DNA from: Chitinophagaceae bacterium
Lineage (GTDB): Bacteria; Bacteroidota; Bacteroidia; Chitinophagales; UBA10324
Assembly (NCBI GenBank): GCA_947469485.1
Contig: CANIPU010000002.1
Coordinates: forward strand, 169,245-233,244
DNA: 64,000 nt
Reading direction: 5' to 3'
Below, in pieces: positions 47,519 through 55,308 of this stretch. Each line of letters starts with the position of its first letter. The stretch's first letter is position 1. The notes beneath the pieces were generated by a model. The model saw only the letters and a program-made list of their open reading frames with translations. It had not been told where the DNA came from and ran no database searches. Both the position numbers and the translations under genes were made by a program.

Positions 47519-48220
47519 ATGAAAAGAATTACTTCAGCACTTTTACTTTTAATCTCAAATTTTTCTTTTGCGCAGACATATACACTAAGTGCAGATACCT
47601 TTTCTGTTACAGTTCCTTTCACTGATGTGCAGACCGATCAGTTTTATGTATTAGGAATTGATGCTGAATTAACAAATACTACAGCAGATACTGTTGCTTC
47701 TAATTGGATAAGGAATGTGCAATATTTAACTTCAGGATGGACTACAAGCGTATGTGACCCTGAAGCATGTTGGGGTGATGCAACTAATACAGAAAACTTT
47801 AATTTTTTACCTAATGCCACTTCTCCAATAATTATAGATTTTAAGCCAAATCAACTTTCAGGATATGGAGTTGTAAAGGTTACTTTCAGAAAACAGGGAA
47901 ATAATTTTGATAATGTAGAAGGTACTTTTATTGGAAGAGTAGATCCGGGAAGTGGAGTTTCATCAGTTGAGAAATTGCAGGATATTAAATTGTTCCCAAA
48001 CCCAGCAAAGGATAAGTTGATTATTGCAACTACTACCAGTATGCTCCCTGTATCTATTGAAGTGTTTGATGTTTTGGGCAAAAAGATTAACGCTACAATT
48101 AATAAAGATGGAGATAATATTTTTTCAATTGATGTGGTAAACTTAAAAGGTGGATTTTATTTTTTAAGAATGAAATTGAAAAATGGATCAATAGTTACCC
48201 GTCAGTTTACCAAGGACTGA
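47519..48220 (+). CDS. Small type IX-secreted protein, first of a tandem paralogous pair
   Basis: The 233-residue protein has a signal peptide (ALLLLISNFSFAQ). The mature domain (about 20-145) is beta-rich, with a WxR core (SNWIRNVQYLTSGW) and two cysteines in VCDPEACWG. The C-terminal domain is a type IX sorting domain (IKLFPNPAKDKLIIAT to SIVTRQFTKD). The next gene, 7 bases downstream, encodes a similar protein with the same WxR, W, CD and C pattern, so the pair arose by duplication. The function of the mature domain is unknown; the two conserved cysteines may form a disulfide. The pair shares one candidate promoter and one terminator. Confidence 0.82.
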   Translation: MKRITSALLLLISNFSFAQTYTLSADTFSVTVPFTDVQTDQFYVLGIDAELTNTTADTVASNWIRNVQYLTSGWTTSVCDPEACWGDATNTENFNFLPNATSPIIIDFKPNQLSGYGVVKVTFRKQGNNFDNVEGTFIGRVDPGSGVSSVEKLQDIKLFPNPAKDKLIIATTTSMLPVSIEVFDVLGKKINATINKDGDNIFSIDVVNLKGGFYFLRMKLKNGSIVTRQFTKD

Positions 48221-48227
48221 TAATAAA

Positions 48228-48902
48228 TTGCAAAGGTTTTTATTAATTGTTTCATTATCCGTTTTCTTTGAATATAAAGTTTGTGCGCAGGTTATATCAA
48301 TAAACCCTGACACAACATATATTGAAACATTTACCAATATTTTCGAGGTCGGATTTGCAAGTATTTATAACAATTCATCGGATACTTTAAACCTTCGATG
48401 GTATAGAATATCAGAATCAGTTTTTCCTTCCTGGGTATACAGCATTTGTGATATCAATACTTGCCATGGAAGCGAAGTTGATAGTGCAGACTTTATAATA
48501 CCTCCTTATGACTCTGGGTATATTGAATTAATGATTGATCCGAATATGGATTATGGAAGTGGTATTATTAAAGTACTTATTTATGATCCTGTTGATGCTA
48601 TTAATATTAATGCATTAGCAATATTTAATATTCATGTTGCTGATAATACAGCAGTGAAGAATTTACTTTTTACTGACTTTATTAATTTTTACCCCAATCC
48701 TTCATTTGATTTTATTGCAGTTAAAAATATTTCTATTTACAAACCAAGTAGAATAAATATTTATAATTCATCAGCTCAACTATTATTATGTTTTAAATCT
48801 GAATTTCAATCAATTGACATTAGAAATTTAAGCAGTGGAAAATATTACATTGAATTAATTTTTGATGAAAACAAAAAATCTGTTTTCTCATTTATTAAAT
48901 AG
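48228..48902 (+). CDS. Small type IX-secreted protein, second of the tandem pair, likely TTG start
   Basis: The 224-residue frame starts with TTG at 48228, directly before a good signal peptide (RFLLIVSLSVFFEYKVCAQ). The next methionine lies about a hundred residues in, so TTG is the only start that keeps the export signal. The mature part mirrors the upstream neighbour: WYRISESVFPSWVYSICD then NTCHGSEVDSADF. A C-terminal sorting domain is present (FINFYPNPSFDFIAVKNIS to KSVFSFIK). The 7-base gap to the upstream gene suggests one transcript, and ribosome re-initiation may help the weak start. It ends 46 bases before the stop codon of a convergent TlpA-like gene, with a perfect inverted repeat between them. 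Confidence 0.78.
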   Translation: MQRFLLIVSLSVFFEYKVCAQVISINPDTTYIETFTNIFEVGFASIYNNSSDTLNLRWYRISESVFPSWVYSICDINTCHGSEVDSADFIIPPYDSGYIELMIDPNMDYGSGIIKVLIYDPVDAININALAIFNIHVADNTAVKNLLFTDFINFYPNPSFDFIAVKNISIYKPSRINIYNSSAQLLLCFKSEFQSIDIRNLSSGKYYIELIFDENKKSVFSFIK

Positions 48903-48928
48903 AAAAGCCACTCAATTGAGTGGCTTTT
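48903..48928. terminator. Bidirectional terminator between convergent genes
   Basis: A perfect 26-base palindrome (AAAAGCCACTCAA and its complement) has a T-run on each strand. It ends both the cargo pair and the TlpA-like gene. Confidence 0.85.
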
Positions 48929-48948
48929 AAAAATAAATTATTTAACAA

Positions 48949-49473
48949 TTATTTTTCGGCTAACTCTTTTATTTTCTCCTCCATTAAAAATTCATCGCCA
49001 TCAACATATCCGGCATGAGTTTCAACAATATTTCCTGATTTATCAATAATTAATGAATAAGGTGGGGCCTGAAAATTAAGTGCGTGCATCAAATCCTGAT
49101 TAGGGTCAAGCATTACTGTAAAACCCCAGCCGGAACCATCAACAGTAGTTTTAACTTTTGCGGTATTTTTTGAATCATCAATACTCACAGCAATAACTTC
49201 TACTTTATATTTTTCTTTCCATTCATCATACATCTCTGAAATGTTATTTAATTCTTTTTTGCATGGAACACACCATGTAGCCCAAAAATTAATTACAACA
49301 ATATTTCCTTTACCAACTAAAGTGCTGATGTCGACTTTTTCACCATTCATATTAGTGACATTTATAGATGGAAGTTTTTTACCATCCTGAGCATTCGAAT
49401 TACTTATTGAAGATGAGAGCAATATTAAAACAGCAATTAGTCTTATTTGAAAATTGTAAAAACTCGATTTCAT
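48949..49473 (-). CDS. TlpA/ResA-like exported thioredoxin
   Basis: The 174-residue protein has a signal peptide (LIAVLILLSSSISNSNAQ, ending near residue 29) and a thioredoxin fold with the active site ATWCVPCKKE at Cys68 and Cys71. A further family feature is the cis-proline segment APPYSLIIDKSGNIVETHAGY. It should act in the periplasm as a thiol reductase or in cytochrome maturation. It is divergent from the DUF6029 gene at 49630, with 156 bases between. This thioredoxin / DUF6029 / Omp28 grouping is common in Bacteroidota, which points to a shared role, perhaps redox care of envelope proteins. No sorting domain is present. Confidence 0.9.
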   Translation of the reverse strand: MKSSFYNFQIRLIAVLILLSSSISNSNAQDGKKLPSINVTNMNGEKVDISTLVGKGNIVVINFWATWCVPCKKELNNISEMYDEWKEKYKVEVIAVSIDDSKNTAKVKTTVDGSGWGFTVMLDPNQDLMHALNFQAPPYSLIIDKSGNIVETHAGYVDGDEFLMEEKIKELAEK

Positions 49474-49629
49474 AGGTTTATTTTTAGTTGGGATTTGTTA
49501 TTTTCAATTATAATGCCATCAATAAAAATCAAATGTAATCAAGCATGTTTTATTTCACAAAACAATGTTATTCTGTTGTCCAATAATTACTGTTGATTCT
49601 TATATATTTATCGCCTCAAATACTTATAA

Positions 49630-51216
49630 ATGAAAAGGTCGATTTTGTTTCTTTTAATTTTGATTAGTTCTTTACAAATTTTTGCTCAACAAACAGGGCA
49701 ACTAAGCGGAAATCTTCAATTGAATTCTTATTTCTTTATGAAAGATTCAACGATTGGTGCGAGTGGAACTCCCCTATATGAGAATTTTCTTTCTTCAGCA
49801 GAATCGTGGTTCAATATCAACTACAGCCTTATGGGATTTACTGCAGGTTTAAGAGCCGATTTTTTTCACAACTCCAATTTATTCAATCCGCTTTCTTCAT
49901 ATTCTGACCAGGGATTAGGAAATTGGTTTATCAGTAAGGATGTTAAAAATTTAAAAATAACAGTTGGGAATTTTTATGATCAGTTTGGTAGCGGAATAGT
50001 ATTTCGCAGCTATGAAGATCGCGGGCTTGGAATTGATTATTCAGTAATGGGTTTAAAACTTGATTATAAAATTAACGATAACTGGAAGGTGAAAGGATTT
50101 ACCGGAAGACAAAAAAATCTTTTTCTTACCTACAAACCAATTATGAAAGGGTTGAATCTTGAAGGAGATGTTCCAATCGGAAAAAACCTTCGGTTGATTC
50201 CGGGAATTGCATACCTGAACAGAACTATTGATCAGGAAAACATGAACAGCATTGTGAGTAATATAAATACATATCAGCTTGAACAGCGATTTTGTCCAAT
50301 GTATAATGTTTATGTGATTTCGGCATATAATACTTTGAACTTTAAAAATGTTTCGTGGTATGCAGAATATGCCTATAAAACACACGAAGCAATGTATACT
50401 CCATTGTCAATCATGGAAGATAAAGGCGGAAATGTCATTTATACTTCGTTATCTTATTCAAGAAAGGGATTTGGAATTACCGGACAGTATAAGCGAACTG
50501 AAAATTTCGTATTACGAACTTCTCCTAATGAATCATTATTAAATGGCGTTCTTGATTACCTTCCTTCCTTAACCAAACAAAACACCATGCGGTTGCTTTC
50601 GCGCTATAATGCTCCTTCACAATATTTAGGTGAGCTGGCTTATCAAGGCGATGTTGTTTTTACTCCGGTAAAAGGTTATACAATAAGTTTAAATTATTCT
50701 AATGTTAATGATTTGTCAAACAAAAATTTGTATCAGGAAATTTATGCTGATTTAGAAATAAGCAAGTTCAAAAAAATTAAACCGCATGTTGGTTTACAAA
50801 CAGTTACATACAATCAGGAAGTATATCAGAATGAACCAGGAGTACCCATTGTAAAAACCTTAACTCCATTTATTGAAACCACTTATAAGATTAACAAGAA
50901 AAAATCATTGCGTGCCGAGTTACAATATCTTTCGTCGGAGCAGGATTATGGAAGTTGGGCTTTTGCATTATTGGAATTCAATATTGCTCCAAAATTTTCT
51001 TTTTCAGTTTCTGATATGTATAATCTTAAGCCAAATCCTGAAAAAAACCCTGAAAAGAAACATTACTATAATTTCTTTTTTGGGTTTACTCAAAATGCAT
51101 CTCGTTTCTCTATTAGTTATGTGAAACAGGTAGAAGGATACAATTGTACCGGTGGAGTTTGTCGTTATGAACCTGCATTCAGCGGAGTGAAACTCGGAAT
51201 TAATTCAACTTTTTAA
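49630..51216 (+). CDS. DUF6029-type outer-membrane beta-barrel protein
   Basis: The 528-residue protein has a signal peptide (ILFLLILISSLQIFAQ). It continues with LSGNLQLNSYFFMKD and a long alternating pattern typical of a large beta-barrel, for example ITVGNFYDQFGSGIVFRSYEDRGLG. The barrel ends with GVKLGINSTF, a terminal phenylalanine as in outer-membrane proteins. This matches the Bacteroidota family DUF6029, usually found next to an Omp28-type lipoprotein and a TlpA-type thioredoxin, as here. Function is unknown. The Omp28 gene follows 12 bases downstream, so the two form an operon. The assignment rests on pattern and neighbourhood. Confidence 0.85.
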   Translation: MKRSILFLLILISSLQIFAQQTGQLSGNLQLNSYFFMKDSTIGASGTPLYENFLSSAESWFNINYSLMGFTAGLRADFFHNSNLFNPLSSYSDQGLGNWFISKDVKNLKITVGNFYDQFGSGIVFRSYEDRGLGIDYSVMGLKLDYKINDNWKVKGFTGRQKNLFLTYKPIMKGLNLEGDVPIGKNLRLIPGIAYLNRTIDQENMNSIVSNINTYQLEQRFCPMYNVYVISAYNTLNFKNVSWYAEYAYKTHEAMYTPLSIMEDKGGNVIYTSLSYSRKGFGITGQYKRTENFVLRTSPNESLLNGVLDYLPSLTKQNTMRLLSRYNAPSQYLGELAYQGDVVFTPVKGYTISLNYSNVNDLSNKNLYQEIYADLEISKFKKIKPHVGLQTVTYNQEVYQNEPGVPIVKTLTPFIETTYKINKKKSLRAELQYLSSEQDYGSWAFALLEFNIAPKFSFSVSDMYNLKPNPEKNPEKKHYYNFFFGFTQNASRFSISYVKQVEGYNCTGGVCRYEPAFSGVKLGINSTF

Positions 51217-51228
51217 AAGATAAAAAAT

Positions 51229-52107
51229 ATGAGTTCAAGAATAATAAAGGGTTTAATATTTTCAATTTTATTTTCAACAGCAAGTTTATTTTTCAGCTGT
51301 GAAGAAACCTGCCCGGGAGTGATTTTTACTGCTCCTGTAACCGGGGATACTATATCCGTTCCATTTGATGCAACGCTTTCTTCGCAAAAGCGAAATGTAA
51401 TTTTGCAGGATTATACCGGAGTCAGATGTGTTAATTGCCCCGATGGACATTTAGTGGCAAAAACTATTCAGGATTCTTATAGTGAGGGAAGAGTAGTTGT
51501 TGTAGCACTTCATTCAGGTTCAATTTTCACAGGACCCTATCCTTTCGGAACTCATGACTTCAGAACAACTGAAGGAGATGAAATTGAAGCCATGATTGGA
51601 CCTATTTCATCAAAACCCATTGGAGATATTGACAGAAAATTATTTACAGGTCAAACATCACGACCAGTTAACAGAACCTTGTGGTCCGGATTTGTTGCAC
51701 AGGAAATTGCGGACTCAATTCCAAAGGTCCAAATAAAAACAGAGCATCAATATGATGATGCTTCACGAATTCTATCATTAGATATCATTCTGCAATTTGC
51801 TGAAACGATTTCTGAAAATCTGAATATGCATGTCATGCTTATCGAAAGCGGAATTGAAGAACCTCAATTAACACCAACTGGCATTGATACTTTTTACACC
51901 CACAATCATGTATTAAGAGATATGATAACCCCTTCAGTAGGCTCTCCCATAATTGGAAATAAAACTCCTGGGCATGCAACAAAATACCTCATGCCTGTTT
52001 TTGAAATTCCTGCTTCATGGAACGCAGACAGTGTAGATATTGTCACCTTTGTAACTTATACCGATAGTTTAAAAGTATTACAGGTGATTGAAAAAAGTCT
52101 GAAGTAA
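51229..52107 (+). CDS. Omp28-related lipoprotein with a thioredoxin-like fold
   Basis: The 292-residue protein has a lipoprotein-type signal with the cysteine at about residue 24 (ASLFFSCEETCPG). The mature protein resembles Omp28 of Porphyromonas: RNVILQDYTGVRCVNCPDGH with a CVNC motif, then VVVALHSGSIF and the TDFRTT-like block. The CVNC motif sits where a thioredoxin active site is expected, so the protein may be redox-active at the outer membrane. It is 12 bases after the DUF6029 gene, and pheT follows 9 bases later on the same strand, so the whole run may be co-transcribed. Whether it faces outward or inward is unknown. Confidence 0.85.
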   Translation: MSSRIIKGLIFSILFSTASLFFSCEETCPGVIFTAPVTGDTISVPFDATLSSQKRNVILQDYTGVRCVNCPDGHLVAKTIQDSYSEGRVVVVALHSGSIFTGPYPFGTHDFRTTEGDEIEAMIGPISSKPIGDIDRKLFTGQTSRPVNRTLWSGFVAQEIADSIPKVQIKTEHQYDDASRILSLDIILQFAETISENLNMHVMLIESGIEEPQLTPTGIDTFYTHNHVLRDMITPSVGSPIIGNKTPGHATKYLMPVFEIPASWNADSVDIVTFVTYTDSLKVLQVIEKSLK

Positions 52108-52116
52108 AAAATACAA

Positions 52117-54558
52117 ATGAAAATTAGCTGGAACTGGCTCAAAGAATATTTACCAACTGATATTGATGTAAACGAAGCCGCCGATATTCTCACCCGCATC
52201 GGGTTGGAAGTTGAAGACATTATTAAACACGAATCCATTCGCGGTGGTCTTGCCGGATTGAAAGTTGGCTCTGTAAAAGAAGTTACAGCTCATCCGAATG
52301 CTGATAAACTCCGAATCACGAAAGTAAATGTTGGTGGTGTAACAGATTTGCAGATTGTTTGCGGCGCACCTAATGTTGCAGCCGGACAAAAAGTGATAGT
52401 TGCTGTTGACGGCACTACTGTTCATCCTGTAACAGGTGAACCCTTCAAAATAAAAAAATCAAAAATCAGAGGAGAAGTTAGTGAAGGAATGATTTGCGCT
52501 GAAGACGAAATCGGTTTAAGCGGAAATCACGAAGGCATCATGATTTTACAGGAAGCTGCAATTGTCGGAAGCTATGTTAAAGATTTTTTCAACCTGAAAG
52601 ATGATTACACATTGGAGATTGGATTAACCCCGAATCGTTCCGATGCTTTTTCTCACATTGGTGTTGCGCGCGATTTGCGTGCCTGGTTAGCGACTCACAA
52701 AAATTATTCTCAACTACTGAATATCCCTTCCACCGGTTTTGCTGATGAAAAAAATCTGAAGCCATCACCAATTGAAATTGTGGTTGAAGATTCTATTGCA
52801 TGTCCGCGATACATGGGAGTGTTGCTCACAGGTGTAACAGTTCACGAATCACCTGAATGGTTGAAGCAACGAATTGAAAGTATTGGTTTGCGCTCCATTA
52901 ATAATGTGGTAGATATCACCAATTTTGTTTTGCACGAATGCGGTCAGCCGTTGCATGCTTTTGATGCAGATTGTATTGTAGGAAATAAAGTGATTGTAAA
53001 AAAACTTTCTGAAGCAACTCCGTTCATCACGCTTGATGAAAAAGAAATTAAACTCTCGAAAGATGATTTGATGATTTGCAATGCAACAGAAGGAATGTGT
53101 ATTGCCGGTGTTTTTGGCGGAAAGAAAAGTGGAGTGACTGATGCAACAAAAAATATTTTTTTAGAGAGCGCCAATTTTCATTCAGGTACTATTCGCAAAA
53201 CTGCAGTCCGACACAATCTTCGTACAGATGCTGCTATTCATTTCGAAAAAGGAATTGACATTTCACTTACTGAATATGCGATTCGTCGCGCAACTTTATT
53301 GATGCAGGAGTTCGCTGGAGCTAAAATTGAATATCAGCTTGTGGATGTTTATACAACTCCTATAACAGTTAAAAAAGTAGAACTGAATTATTCGAGATTG
53401 AATGAATTGGCTGGATATAATTTGAATGTAGAACAAATTGATAAATCACTTTTGTCATTGGGATTTATTCAGTCAGAAAAAAATGCTGTTCATTCAACCT
53501 GGTCTGTTCCTTCGCATAAAATTGATGTGGATTTGTTTGAAGATGTGGCAGAAGAAATTTTGCGCATCACCGGCTTTGAGCAAATTCCTTTCCCCGGATA
53601 CATTCATTCAAGCATCAGCAATCGCCGCACTGAAGATGTGCAGCGTGCTCAACTGGAAAGCATCAGCAATCATCTTTCGGCAAATGGATTTTCGGAGATG
53701 ATGAATAACAGCATCGTCAACACAAAAAATATTTCCACTCTTTTTCCGGAGCAGGAAGAGCAACTGGTGCGCTTTCAGAATTATGTGAATGCGGGTTTAG
53801 ATGGTTTGCGCAATTCATTGTTGTTATCTGCACTCGAAGCAATTCGTTACAATCAAAACCGCAAAGAAGAAAATTTACGGTTGTTTGAAACCGGAAAAAT
53901 ATTTTCGAAGCGCGATGGAAAGTATGTGGAAGAATTCCGGCTCGCCATTCTCACTTCCGGAAAATCAAAAGCTGAACACTGGAAATCAAAACCGGTTGAA
54001 GCAGATTTATATGAACTGAAATCTTTTGTTGAATATGTTTTGAATTTGTGCGGTGCAAAAAATATTGTGTGGCAACCACTCACCGACAGCAATCAATTTT
54101 CTTCAGGACTGGAAGTGCTGGTCAATAAAAAAATAATCGGGAATGTCGGATTCGTAAATGAAAAATTACTGAAGCAATATGATTTGCGCAGGAATGTGTA
54201 TTACGCAGATTTGGATTTAGATGCAATGCTTGTAATTTCGGGAAAGAAGAAAATGCAGTTCAGAGAGTTGCCGAAGTTTCAGGCAGTGAATCGCGACCTT
54301 GCATTGGTGATGGACGAAAAAATTTCGTTTGCCGAAGTGGAAACCATTTGCAGAAAAACAGCAGGCAAACAATTGGAAGAAGTGCAGTTGTTCGATGTGT
54401 TCAGAGGAGAGAAAATCGGTGCAGAAAAAAAATCGTATGCCATCAGTCTCACGCTTCGTGATGAAAACAAAACCATGACCGACGAGGAAACCGAAGCGCT
54501 CATGAACAAATTGATTAAAGCTTTAGAAACACAAGTGAATGCAATAATCAGAACATGA
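52117..54558 (+). CDS. pheT: Phenylalanyl-tRNA synthetase beta subunit
   Basis: The 813-residue subunit works with PheS to charge tRNA-Phe and contains the editing site. Domains in order are the N-terminal segment KISWNWLKEYLPTDID, an OB-fold tRNA-binding domain (about 40-150, HPNADKLRITKVNVG), B3/B4 editing domain with SINNVVDITNFVLHECGQPLHAFD, B5 domain (about 410-480), a central catalytic-like core (FEDVAEEILRITGFEQIPF), and the C-terminal FDX-ACB domain (FRELPKFQAVNRDLALVMD). All landmarks are present and the length is normal. The stop codon overlaps the next gene by four bases. The pheS gene is not in the window. Confidence 0.97.
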   Translation: MKISWNWLKEYLPTDIDVNEAADILTRIGLEVEDIIKHESIRGGLAGLKVGSVKEVTAHPNADKLRITKVNVGGVTDLQIVCGAPNVAAGQKVIVAVDGTTVHPVTGEPFKIKKSKIRGEVSEGMICAEDEIGLSGNHEGIMILQEAAIVGSYVKDFFNLKDDYTLEIGLTPNRSDAFSHIGVARDLRAWLATHKNYSQLLNIPSTGFADEKNLKPSPIEIVVEDSIACPRYMGVLLTGVTVHESPEWLKQRIESIGLRSINNVVDITNFVLHECGQPLHAFDADCIVGNKVIVKKLSEATPFITLDEKEIKLSKDDLMICNATEGMCIAGVFGGKKSGVTDATKNIFLESANFHSGTIRKTAVRHNLRTDAAIHFEKGIDISLTEYAIRRATLLMQEFAGAKIEYQLVDVYTTPITVKKVELNYSRLNELAGYNLNVEQIDKSLLSLGFIQSEKNAVHSTWSVPSHKIDVDLFEDVAEEILRITGFEQIPFPGYIHSSISNRRTEDVQRAQLESISNHLSANGFSEMMNNSIVNTKNISTLFPEQEEQLVRFQNYVNAGLDGLRNSLLLSALEAIRYNQNRKEENLRLFETGKIFSKRDGKYVEEFRLAILTSGKSKAEHWKSKPVEADLYELKSFVEYVLNLCGAKNIVWQPLTDSNQFSSGLEVLVNKKIIGNVGFVNEKLLKQYDLRRNVYYADLDLDAMLVISGKKKMQFRELPKFQAVNRDLALVMDEKISFAEVETICRKTAGKQLEEVQLFDVFRGEKIGAEKKSYAISLTLRDENKTMTDEETEALMNKLIKALETQVNAIIRT

Positions 54559-54851
54559 AAAACGAATTGCTCAAACAAGCGGATGATATTTTAGCTCGCT
54601 CCCGAAGAGTGGCTGAGCGACACACCCTATTGATTGAGCAAAACACAAAACTGAAATCGGAAGTTGAATCGCTGCGAAGCGAATTGAAAGCAAAGCAAAA
54701 GCAGCTCGAAGAATTAGAGCAGTCCATGAAGGTGATAAATATCGGGAATGCTGCTTTGCAAAATTCAGAAGACACACAGGAACTGAAAAAGAAACTGAAC
54801 GAATACATTCGTGAAGTTGACCGTTGCATCAATTTTATTAAAGCAATTTAA
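54555..54851 (+). CDS. Small coiled-coil protein coupled to pheT and zapA
   Basis: The 98-residue protein is predicted to be almost entirely a coiled coil from about residue 4 to 80, with heptads such as LLIEQNTKLKSEVESLRSEL and KAKQKQLEELEQSMKVI. It ends with a short helix (EYIREVDRCINFIKAI). The ATG overlaps the pheT stop codon by four bases, and the zapA ATG follows after one base. It is unlike any enzyme and has no signal peptide. Its size, coiled coil and pairing with zapA resemble ZapB, the coiled-coil partner of ZapA at the division ring. That function is inferred from position and structure, as sequence similarity to ZapB is not evident to me. Confidence 0.78.
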   Translation: MKNELLKQADDILARSRRVAERHTLLIEQNTKLKSEVESLRSELKAKQKQLEELEQSMKVINIGNAALQNSEDTQELKKKLNEYIREVDRCINFIKAI

Positions 54852-54852
54852 A

Positions 54853-55146
54853 ATGGAAGAGCAGGTTAGCACCACCATCAATATTGCCGGAAGAAGTTAC
54901 TCGCTAAAGGTGAGCAAGAGCGATTCGCAAACCGTGCAGGCAGCAGCGGAATTGCTGAACAAAAAATTTCAGAAAATGAAATTGCATTTTCAATCAAGCG
55001 ATTCGCAGGACCATTTAGCCATGAGCGCCATTATGAATATGACCGAGCAATTAAAAAAATCTTCACCTGATGAATCACTGCTCGAAGAACTTTCTTCCAA
55101 ACTCGACTCAGCAAATATTGAGTTGATGAAGGTGATGAAAAGTTGA
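54853..55146 (+). CDS. zapA: Cell division protein ZapA
   Basis: The ATG at 54853 gives 97 residues; the GTG-started frame from 54811 adds a prefix that overlaps the preceding gene and is rejected. The N-terminal globular part (STTINIAGRSYSLKVSKSD, then AAELLNKKFQKMK) matches the ZapA fold. The C-terminal part is a helix suited to the ZapA dimer and tetramer coiled coil (DHLAMSAIMNMTEQLKK). ZapA binds FtsZ and promotes filament bundling at midcell. It starts one base after the coiled-coil gene. The gene rny, often its downstream neighbour in this phylum, lies 4 kb away here, with three unrelated genes between. Confidence 0.9.
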   Translation: MEEQVSTTINIAGRSYSLKVSKSDSQTVQAAAELLNKKFQKMKLHFQSSDSQDHLAMSAIMNMTEQLKKSSPDESLLEELSSKLDSANIELMKVMKS

Positions 55147-55308
55147 GTTGAAAAATAAAAAACAGATTATCTTTCAAAAGACTATTCTTAGATAAAATGC
55201 AAAAAGTTAATTTCTTTAATTGTAGTTTTCCGTCACCCGTGGCAACATCGCAACTTCAAAACGACAATCAATAACGAACCAACTTTTCAAAACATAATAA
55301 TTTTCAAC

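Noticed and set aside
54811..54852. GTG-started longer ZapA
   Set aside because: The added residues overlap the end of the preceding coiled-coil gene in another frame and do not belong to the ZapA fold.
55147..55308. 6S-like or other small RNA between zapA and the NHL gene
   Set aside because: No long paired structure or terminator could be found; a covariance-model search would be needed.
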